Assembly (NCBI GenBank): GCA_947632555.1
Contig: CANRPU010000019.1
Location: 1 to 43,724 of the forward strand
Direction of reading: 5' to 3'
Length of the DNA: 43,724 nt
From: an uncultured Lachnospiraceae bacterium
GTDB taxonomy: Bacteria; Bacillota; Clostridia; Lachnospirales; Lachnospiraceae
This document shows, piece after piece, positions 24,102 to 30,550 of the stretch. The notes under the pieces are model-generated. The model was not told the origin of the DNA, ran no database searches, and worked only from the letters and a program-made list of their open reading frames with translations. The translations under genes were made by a program, and so were the position numbers. Within the stretch, counting starts at the first letter, position 1; each line of letters begins with the position of its first letter.

Positions 24102-25007
24102 ATGAAAATTGGTATTCTTGAAAAAACAAACTTTAGTGAGGAGCAGATTTCTCGACTTAGAAAGATAGGAGAGGTTGATCTTTATGAGGGACTATCGCAG
24201 GACGAAGCTAATAAAATAGCGATAAATTACAATGCTGTGATAGTTAATTGGTTAGATCCGACTCCATTCATAATGAATATGAAACCGGGATCATTAATCG
24301 CATTATTGTCAACTGGTTATGGTTGGATTACTAATATAAAAGAAGCATATGAAAAAAAAATATATGTTACTAACATTCCTAATTATAGTACAGAGGCGGT
24401 TGCAGAGCATCTATTGGGAATGTTGCTCGGAGTAAGCAAAAATATTTTTTCAACACTTAATACTACTGATAATAATGCAGTTGGATTTGAACTAAAAAAT
24501 AAAGTGGTCGGAATTATTGGTTTAGGCAGCATCGGAAGTAGATTTGCTGAAATAATGAATTTTTTTGAAGCTAAAGTTATAACATATAATCGCACAAAGA
24601 AAAATAATCCTATAGCGAAAGATGTTACATTGAACGAGTTGCTTAAACAGAGTGATGTTATTTGTATTTCTTGTTCAGTTAATGATACTTCAAAAAATAT
24701 TATAAATTTAGCTAATGTTAAAAATATTAAAAAAGGAGCAATTATTATAGGCTCAACATGGGGAATTATTGAAAATGATGCAATACTGTTCGTATTGAAA
24801 AATAATATTGTAAGGGCTGTGTCATTGGATGCTGCAGTTGAGGGAGGAAATAGTGTTGAAGAGGAAATAAAAGAATATCGTGATAAAGTATATTTTACCC
24901 CACATATTGCGTATAACACATTTGAATCAGAAAAAAGACAATTGGATATCTGTATCAATAACATAATCAATTATTTTAAGGGAACTCCTCAGAATATAGT
25001 TTTTTGA
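24102..25007 (+). CDS. D-2-hydroxyacid-dehydrogenase-like protein with altered active site
   Basis: The protein is about 301 residues from ATG 24102, chosen because AAGGAGG lies 7 bases upstream. The fold is that of D-isomer specific 2-hydroxyacid dehydrogenases: TEAVAEHLLGMLLGV before the Rossmann domain, NAD-binding GLGSIG (near residues 139-145), and the C-terminal TPHIAYNT containing the catalytic His268. The catalytic Arg, normally in TARG, is replaced by Trp (Trp220 in GSTWGII). The acidic residue at about 247 may stand for the Glu. It may thus bind NAD(P) and a substrate without the usual alpha-keto acid chemistry, or use a different ligand. It is 24 bases after the fusion gene and 13 bases before the next one, clearly the same operon. 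Confidence 0.82.
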   Translation: MKIGILEKTNFSEEQISRLRKIGEVDLYEGLSQDEANKIAINYNAVIVNWLDPTPFIMNMKPGSLIALLSTGYGWITNIKEAYEKKIYVTNIPNYSTEAVAEHLLGMLLGVSKNIFSTLNTTDNNAVGFELKNKVVGIIGLGSIGSRFAEIMNFFEAKVITYNRTKKNNPIAKDVTLNELLKQSDVICISCSVNDTSKNIINLANVKNIKKGAIIIGSTWGIIENDAILFVLKNNIVRAVSLDAAVEGGNSVEEEIKEYRDKVYFTPHIAYNTFESEKRQLDICINNIINYFKGTPQNIVF

Positions 25008-25020
25008 AAGGAAATGTTAA

Positions 25021-26157
25021 ATGGGGCAGGAACAAAAGAAAAGGAGTAATTTTGGTAATATAATTAATTTGAAAGTAGCAGGTTCTCTTTTTGGTGGATT
25101 TGTAGTAGTAGTTGCTACAGTACTCTATGTGTATGCGGATAAAGTATTTGATACATCTGGTGAAATTTATAAATATGCTATATATATTGTCATAGGTGGG
25201 TACTTGGTAGTCTTTTCGGCTACATTAATTGTTGCCATGATATTCAAAATCAGGTTTGCCAGACATGAAATATATGAAGAGGTGGTAAATGATTTTAGTG
25301 AAAATTGTAAAAAAATAGATACTATTACTAATCACATGAGTCGAACAAATGAAAAGCTAGAAAGTTTAACGGTTGCTTTAGCAGAAAATGTTAAAAAAGA
25401 AAGAAGCATTATAACGCAAATTGAAATTGGTCGTTTTGTATTAAATAGAAAAGAAGTAATAGATCTTGAAGCTTCGGTTGGCAATTTTGAAGGGAATATG
25501 AGGAAGTGTAAAATATATATACAATCTTCATTTTTTGTTTTAGAAAAAGGTCCATTAGAAGATACTATTTTATGGAATTTGAGAAAAGGAGTAAAATATA
25601 TTTATATTATTCCTAATCGAGAAGTAAACATAAATGAGTATTATGACATGTTAAGTACTTGGTATGACTTATTTTCAGGGTTCTTAACTTCAAAGGACGA
25701 TTACAAACAATTTCAGAAAGCATTAAATAATGAAGCTAGTTATAAAAAATACTGGTGTAGAGAATATAAAAAACTTTATGAAGAGGCGGGAAAAATATGG
25801 AATGATACTAGAATAACGGAAAATACTCGCTCAGAAAAAATTGATGAATGTCGTAAGGCATGTAGAGAAATTTTTAAATCGCTAATAGAAACCCATGTAA
25901 ATGATGAAAATGAGTTTTTTATAACTGTGGCAGCATATGAAATTAAAAAAAATGATTGGACGGCAATAATTAAGCTTCCAACGCAAAACACAAAAAAAGA
26001 ATATTATGCATTTAAGATTCCGAATGAAAATAATGTTGAAATGAATGATTTTATGCATAAGTTCCAAGGACTATATAAGTCAATCACTTACGAGCCTGAT
26101 AATTTATCTACATTAGGTGGGAAAATGAAACTAGATGATTCTCGAATTTTTAATTAA
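25021..26157 (+). CDS. two-TM membrane protein with cytosolic C-terminal domain
   Basis: A 378-residue protein has two membrane helices close to the N-terminus (about 18-38 and 50-75). A predicted coiled coil (about 90-130, CKKIDTITNHMSRTNEKLESL) and a soluble alpha/beta-looking C-terminal region of 240 residues follow (KCKIYIQSSFFVLEKG, KGVKYIYIIPNREVNINEYY). I do not recognise a family, and there are no clear catalytic motifs. Two-TM proteins with a cytosolic sensor or effector domain are common in bacterial immunity and in signalling. In this operon it could tether the enzymes to the membrane or act as an effector of their product. AAAGGA precedes the ATG. It is almost contiguous with both neighbours. 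Confidence 0.65.
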   Translation: MGQEQKKRSNFGNIINLKVAGSLFGGFVVVVATVLYVYADKVFDTSGEIYKYAIYIVIGGYLVVFSATLIVAMIFKIRFARHEIYEEVVNDFSENCKKIDTITNHMSRTNEKLESLTVALAENVKKERSIITQIEIGRFVLNRKEVIDLEASVGNFEGNMRKCKIYIQSSFFVLEKGPLEDTILWNLRKGVKYIYIIPNREVNINEYYDMLSTWYDLFSGFLTSKDDYKQFQKALNNEASYKKYWCREYKKLYEEAGKIWNDTRITENTRSEKIDECRKACREIFKSLIETHVNDENEFFITVAAYEIKKNDWTAIIKLPTQNTKKEYYAFKIPNENNVEMNDFMHKFQGLYKSITYEPDNLSTLGGKMKLDDSRIFN

Positions 26158-26168
26158 TGGAGATTGTG

Positions 26169-27218
26169 ATGATAGAATATTTACCATGGTCTAAGAAAGT
26201 TTTGGACAAATCAATCAAATTGCAAAAAGAAGGAAAAATTCCTACATTAGATATCGAACTGACTGCTAAATGTACAGGAGCTTGTTGCATTTATTGTGAT
26301 TCAAAACCAAATGTATGTATGCATGAGCAAGAAGGCGAAATCACTTTTTCAACTATAAAAAAATTGATTTTGGATGCAAAATCACATGATCTAAAGTGGA
26401 TTTATACATGTGGATTAGGGGAGCCGTTGGAGGATAAGAAATTTTGGGATATGATTCATTTGCTAAGGGCAAATGATATTAAATTATCCATGTTCTCAAA
26501 TGGTATTTTTATACATGATATTTATATGGCTAAGGAACTGAAAGAAAATAACGTTAATATAATTTTGAAGATGGATACTTTTGACGAAGATAAGTTTGAT
26601 ACAGTGCTTGGAGGAAAAGGCATAGCAAAAAGGATATATGCAACAAGGGATTTGTTATTGCAAGCTGGATATGGAAAGAAAAGTAAATATACAGATTTAG
26701 CATTTTCAATTGTTCCAACAAAATTATCAATTGATGGGATTCCTGAAGTTGTCAATTTTTGTAAAAAATATGGAATTTTTGCATCAATAGGAGAATTGGA
26801 ACAAGCTGGCGAAGTAATAAAGAATAATCTTAAGGATACTCTTAGTATTTCACCAAGTACAGTTGCACACTTGAAAAAAATTGCAGATGATTATGCGGAA
26901 GGCAATTATATGCGCCCTATTTGTCCTTGCATTATTACGGGATTACATATTGATAATCTTGGAAACTGCGTTATTGATGAAGATACAGGATTAAACTGTA
27001 AGTGGTTTCTTCTTAAAGATCCCCGTGTTGTTAAAATTGGAAATATTCAGCAGGAGAGCATCACTTCACTTTTTGAACGGGTTAATTTATATCGAAAAAG
27101 GTGCTTTGAAACAAAAAGTGATTTGATAAAAACCTTGTGTAGTGTATCGTATACATTTGGAGGATGTGGTGGAAATCCAAAAGATATAATAGAAATAGGG
27201 CTGAAGTGGTATGAATAA
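26169..27218 (+). CDS. radical SAM protein with SPASM-like C-terminus
   Basis: The protein is about 349 residues. ATG 26169 is preferred because GGAGA is 5 bases upstream (a longer start at 26157 would abut the previous stop). The cluster motif reads CTGACCIYC (Cys35, Cys39, Cys40, Cys43), which fits CX4CX2C or CX3CX3C rather than the canonical CX3CX2C. The barrel shows TCGLGEPLEDKKFW (GGE-like), LSMFSNG and ILKMDTFDEDKFD. The C-terminal 95 residues have a SPASM/twitch-like cysteine set (ICPCIITGLHIDNLGNC, LNCKWF, RCFETK, CGG), suggesting auxiliary iron-sulfur clusters. SPASM proteins typically modify peptides or small molecules. No precursor peptide gene is obvious beside it. It overlaps the TrmFO-like gene by 8 bases. 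Confidence 0.82.
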   Translation: MIEYLPWSKKVLDKSIKLQKEGKIPTLDIELTAKCTGACCIYCDSKPNVCMHEQEGEITFSTIKKLILDAKSHDLKWIYTCGLGEPLEDKKFWDMIHLLRANDIKLSMFSNGIFIHDIYMAKELKENNVNIILKMDTFDEDKFDTVLGGKGIAKRIYATRDLLLQAGYGKKSKYTDLAFSIVPTKLSIDGIPEVVNFCKKYGIFASIGELEQAGEVIKNNLKDTLSISPSTVAHLKKIADDYAEGNYMRPICPCIITGLHIDNLGNCVIDEDTGLNCKWFLLKDPRVVKIGNIQQESITSLFERVNLYRKRCFETKSDLIKTLCSVSYTFGGCGGNPKDIIEIGLKWYE

Positions 27219-28440
27219 TGTTACGATTATTGGAGCAGGACTTTCTGGATGTGAGGCAGCCTTGCAGCTTGCGGATTTAGATTATAATGTACGCGTATAC
27301 GATTTGAAACCCAAGGAACTAATTGAACCATATAAGCTCACGTCATACGCAGAACTTGTATGTAATAACTCTATTGGCAATATTAATGAAAAATCACCAA
27401 TGGGTATATTATTAAAAGAGTTAAAACTATTTGGTAGCAAAATACTTGAGGTTGCTGAAAAAAGTCGTATTGATGATCCTGCATTTTTTGCAGTTGATAA
27501 AAGGCTTTTTTCACAATTAGTTACAGAAGAACTATGCAAAAAAAAAGTAAAAATTATTAGCAAACATATTGATTCATTACCTTGTGATGATAATGTTATA
27601 ATAGCAACAGGCCCGTTAACTGACGAATTTCTTATTTCATCGGTGGTTAGCAACTATGGGATAAACATATTTCACTTTTCTGATTCAAGTAGCCCGGTAG
27701 TTGATATTAGAACTGTTGACTTGTATGATGATTGTGTACAAAAAGTAACCAATGATTTGTATGCAATATCAATAGCAACACAGGATTTTCAAATGTTTTA
27801 TGAAGAATTAGTGCATTGGTCTAATCAAAATGTTGTCCATAGTATTGATAAGAGATTGAAATATGAAAAATGTCAATCAATTGAGCAATTAGCTCAAATT
27901 GGTATAGATGAATTATATATGCAACGTTTTAAGCATGAGTATACGGATCAGCCTTGTTTATTATTGCGAAGAGAGTGTGGATTGGATAATGGATTTATTT
28001 TGGTAGGTTGTATGACTACTTTAGGTCATTTCGCACAACTATCTATTTTCTCAAAAATTCCTTGCCTGAGAAAGTGTAAATTTTTGAAATATGGTCGTAT
28101 GCATCGTAATACATTTTTAGATGCACCTAAATACTTGAACGAATTTTTTCAAATTAAAGGAACAAATACGTTTGTTATTGGTCAGATATCTGGTGTTGAC
28201 GGTTATGCGCCTGCAGTAGCTAGTGGATTGGTTGCAGCAATGCGAATTATTAATGGAGAAACTATGCCACCTATTCCAACAAATACAATGATTGGCGGAT
28301 TAGCGCGTTATGTTTCAAATAAGAAAGTTATTGATTTTCAGCCTATGTGTGCTTCTTTTGCTTTAGTTGACGAATCAGATCAGGATATTGAAGAAACCAT
28401 ATTGAATTATCAGTCGCAAATTAAAAACAAGATGCGATAG
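27211..28440 (+). CDS. TrmFO/GidA-family flavoprotein, divergent paralog
   Basis: This 409-residue FAD protein is recognisably of the TrmFO family: IIGAGLSGCEAA at the N-terminus (GxGxxG), AELVCNNSIGN with Cys51, FFAVDKRLFSQLVTEEL, IIATGPLTDEFL, LKYEKCQSIEQLAQ with Cys221, YGRMHRNTFLDAP and a FAD-binding ISGVDGYAPAVASGLVA near the end. Bacillus TrmFO uses two cysteines at corresponding places (about 53 and 226) in folate- and FADH2-dependent methylation of U54 in tRNA. Both are present here. The housekeeping enzyme would not be encoded inside such an operon, and the sequence is clearly divergent, so this is a paralog with a new substrate or an RNA target of its own. The preceding gene overlaps it by 8 bases. 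Confidence 0.85.
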   Translation: MNNVTIIGAGLSGCEAALQLADLDYNVRVYDLKPKELIEPYKLTSYAELVCNNSIGNINEKSPMGILLKELKLFGSKILEVAEKSRIDDPAFFAVDKRLFSQLVTEELCKKKVKIISKHIDSLPCDDNVIIATGPLTDEFLISSVVSNYGINIFHFSDSSSPVVDIRTVDLYDDCVQKVTNDLYAISIATQDFQMFYEELVHWSNQNVVHSIDKRLKYEKCQSIEQLAQIGIDELYMQRFKHEYTDQPCLLLRRECGLDNGFILVGCMTTLGHFAQLSIFSKIPCLRKCKFLKYGRMHRNTFLDAPKYLNEFFQIKGTNTFVIGQISGVDGYAPAVASGLVAAMRIINGETMPPIPTNTMIGGLARYVSNKKVIDFQPMCASFALVDESDQDIEETILNYQSQIKNKMR

Positions 28441-28478
28441 TATATTAAAAGAGCGTAATGCACCAATAATAAGCATAT

Positions 28479-28721
28479 ATGTATAGATTATTGTTGACAA
28501 ATACTGTTCTCGAACTGCTTTCTGGTATAATTATTGCAGTTTTTTTCAGTAGAGTTTTTGGGATTATGTTAAAAAAAATCTACAAGAAGCTAAAATGTAA
28601 AGAAGGTAGAAATCTAGTCTGCTTTGATTATATGCTAGGATTATACTTGAATCAAAATATAAGAAAAGCCTTTTGGTGCGCGTTTAAGAAGGAATTTTTC
28701 CCTTTTTTTAAGAATGGATGA
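28479..28721 (+). CDS. small membrane protein, hypothetical
   Basis: An 80-residue frame has one N-terminal membrane helix (ELLSGIIIAVFFSRVFGIML), a basic linker (KKIYKKLKCKEG) and a second aromatic-rich segment. The ribosome binding site is poor, and the gene may be a remnant or a small anchor for the preceding enzymes. Composition is AT-rich like the island. Low certainty that it is translated. Confidence 0.35.
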   Translation: MYRLLLTNTVLELLSGIIIAVFFSRVFGIMLKKIYKKLKCKEGRNLVCFDYMLGLYLNQNIRKAFWCAFKKEFFPFFKNG

Positions 28722-28837
28722 TGTAAAGTGACTACGAATGGCTGCCTATTTCATATATATAGTAAGATGAATTCTTAAATGGATAGAGAAGATAAAATTA
28801 CCCAGCATATAGATAATAACATTTCTATATACAGACA

Positions 28838-28886
28838 CTATATATTGTCCCAAAATCTTGACAAAATCTATATATTGTGCTAATCT
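28838..28886 (+). promoter_or_regulatory. strong promoter with duplicated CTATATATTGT operator
   Basis: TTGACA (28858-28863), 17 bp, TAATCT (28881-28886) is a strong sigma-A promoter. CTATATATTGT occurs at 28838-28848 upstream of the -35 and again at 28868-28878 inside the spacer, 30 bp apart or nearly three helical turns. This suggests a repressor that binds both sites. The transcript would start near 28893 and enters the structured region below. Confidence 0.6.
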
Positions 28887-28991
28887 TATCTTATAAATGA
28901 TTTTTGTGCGTATCCCTCTTGGAAGATGCAGCTATCCAGCTGTATGCGGAAGTAAACACCGCATTGCACACGTTGTAAAGATTGTATTTGT

Positions 28992-29040
28992 GCCAGTAGT
29001 ACCACTATGCCTTTGAGGCGGTGGATTACTGGCTTTTTTT
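28992..29040 (+). terminator. nested hairpin terminator
   Basis: GCCAGTA (28992-28998) pairs with TACTGGC (29027-29033), enclosing a CCAC/GTGG pair and an inner GCCT/AGGC pair, and seven T follow. This is a strong Rho-independent terminator about 100 bases after the predicted transcription start. Confidence 0.75.
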
Positions 29041-29063
29041 ATTTTACGGGCACAGGCTTGTAC

Positions 29064-29136
29064 AGCGGGAATGACTTTGGTTCATAAGCAATTATGAACG
29101 CCAGGTAAAGGGTTAAAGGTCATTCCCGCTTTTTTT
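29064..29136 (+). terminator. second hairpin terminator
   Basis: AGCGGGAATGAC (29064-29075) pairs perfectly with GTCATTCCCGCT (29119-29130), followed by T-rich sequence. An inner 7-bp hairpin (29081-29098) sits in the loop. The downstream operon would require read-through or its own promoter in 29140-29270, where I see none that is convincing. Confidence 0.7.
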
Positions 29137-29271
29137 GTGTGTAATGAGCCAACCGGACATGCCTGCATATCCAGTTAGCGAATGCCGCGACAGAGAACGC
29201 AGTGAGTCTGCTCAAACGCCGTACACCGGTTTTGAGGATATATCATTTTAAGAAAGGAAGGTAGAAAGAAC

Positions 29272-29427
29272 ATGAAACAGGAAAGAAACAAGGGAATCTG
29301 GCCCAGCCAGTTTCACAGACGTCCGGACCATAGAACGGACAGCGGGAAAGGCAACTGCCGGACCCGTAACTATCAGATGGTCTGCAGACAGCCCAGACTC
29401 CCACACAGAGCAGGAAGGAGGGTCTGA
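29272..29427 (+). CDS. short basic ORF, possible leader peptide
   Basis: A 51-codon frame starting ATG 29272 encodes an Arg/Cys/Pro-rich peptide with a moderate AAAGGAAGG site upstream and ends three bases before the start of the exonuclease gene. Its stop overlaps the region of the next ribosome binding site, so its translation could couple to the exonuclease. It resembles no protein I know; it may be only a spacer. Confidence 0.35.
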   Translation: MKQERNKGIWPSQFHRRPDHRTDSGKGNCRTRNYQMVCRQPRLPHRAGRRV

Positions 29428-29430
29428 AAA

Positions 29431-30495
29431 GTGCCGGAGAGTTTAGAGCAGAGGGTGAGGCACACGCCGTTAGTGGCTGTGGAAACGGGAAACCTCTCCA
29501 GAGAGCAGTGGCTCGCATACCGCAGACAGGGAATCGGCGGAAGCGATGTGGCCGGTATCATGGGGATATCCCCTTTCCGTACCGCCCGCGATATCTACTA
29601 TGACAAACTGAACATTGCACAGGTAGATAGCGACATGGATAACTGGGTGGCGCTGGAAATGGGGCATCTGCTTGAGGATCTGGTGGCAAAGATATTCCAA
29701 AGAAAGAGCGGATTGGAGATCTACCAGATCAAAAAGATGTTCCGGCATCCCAAGTATCCCTTCATGCTGGCAGACATTGACTATTTTGTCAGAATGCCGG
29801 ACGGGACCACGGCTATCCTGGAGATCAAGACAACCAACTATAACGCCATGGATCACTGGTGGCGTGACGGCAGGGAGGTTGTTCCCGCTTATTATGAGGC
29901 ACAGGGGCGGCACTACATGGCAGTAATGGATGTGGACAGGGTATTTTACTGTTGTCTTTACGGCAACACGGAGGATGAGGCCATCATCCGGGAGATCACA
30001 AGAGACATGGAATACGAACAGGAAATGATCTTTCTGGAGCAGAGTTTCTGGGAGAACCATGTACTGAAAAAGGATCCTCCGCCTTATACAGAGGACGGCA
30101 TCAGGATCATGGAGAGCCTCCAGCGTTACTGCGGTCCGGCTGATACAAAGGCGCCGGCGGTGGAATTTGGAGCGGACATGACGGAGACCCTGATGCAGTA
30201 TTTGAGACTTCAAGCGGAAAAGAAAAGCGCCGAGGAGCGTTCCACGGAGATCGAGAAAGAACTGCAGCGTACCAAGGCGATCCTGATCGCGGAGATGGGG
30301 ACAAGCTGCTCAGCGGAATGCAGAAAGGACGGTTTCTGTTACACGGTAACATATAATCCGGTCAGAAAAACAGGTGTGGACAAGAATAACTTGTCACGCC
30401 TGAAACTCCAGTACCCGGAGATCTATGACAAGTTTGTGACCGTATCGGAGTACAGGAGATTCCAGGTAAAGGTCAGCGCGGTGGAGGCCGCCTGA
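29431..30495 (+). CDS. YqaJ-type (lambda-exonuclease-like) nuclease
   Basis: The 354-residue protein starts at GTG 29431, with AAGGAGG upstream. It has the YqaJ/lambda-Red-alpha-type PD-(D/E)XK fold: YRRQGIGGSDVAGIMGISPFRT (about residues 30-50, the conserved GGSD), then the helix LLEDLVAKIFQRKSG, MLADIDYFV (catalytic Asp), AILEIKTTN (E-x-K at about 132) and YYEAQGRHYMAVM with a Gln. The C-terminal third is a helical, charged tail (LQAEKKSAEERSTEIEKEL). Such exonucleases digest one DNA strand to give 3' overhangs for annealing-type recombination in phages and ICEs. The gene opens a DNA-metabolism operon that continues with a RecD2-type helicase. Confidence 0.87.
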   Translation: MPESLEQRVRHTPLVAVETGNLSREQWLAYRRQGIGGSDVAGIMGISPFRTARDIYYDKLNIAQVDSDMDNWVALEMGHLLEDLVAKIFQRKSGLEIYQIKKMFRHPKYPFMLADIDYFVRMPDGTTAILEIKTTNYNAMDHWWRDGREVVPAYYEAQGRHYMAVMDVDRVFYCCLYGNTEDEAIIREITRDMEYEQEMIFLEQSFWENHVLKKDPPPYTEDGIRIMESLQRYCGPADTKAPAVEFGADMTETLMQYLRLQAEKKSAEERSTEIEKELQRTKAILIAEMGTSCSAECRKDGFCYTVTYNPVRKTGVDKNNLSRLKLQYPEIYDKFVTVSEYRRFQVKVSAVEAA

Positions 30496-30550
30496 GAAAA
30501 AAGCAGCCAGAGGCAGAACAAGGTCCGCCTTTGGCAGAAAGTGAGGAAAA

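Larger units (their letters stand above)
28893..29137 (+). ncRNA. structured leader or stand-alone non-coding RNA
   Basis: Downstream of the promoter, the RNA can form successive hairpins: CAGCT/AGCTG (28929-28942), ATGCGG/CCGCAT (28944-28964), then the two terminator-like structures listed separately. The second of these contains an inner TTCATAA/TTATGAA stem with a GCAA tetraloop (29081-29098). No coding frame is supported in this interval. It could be a regulatory RNA, a leader of the DNA-metabolism operon or a copy-number control RNA. I do not recognise a known riboswitch class. Confidence 0.5.
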
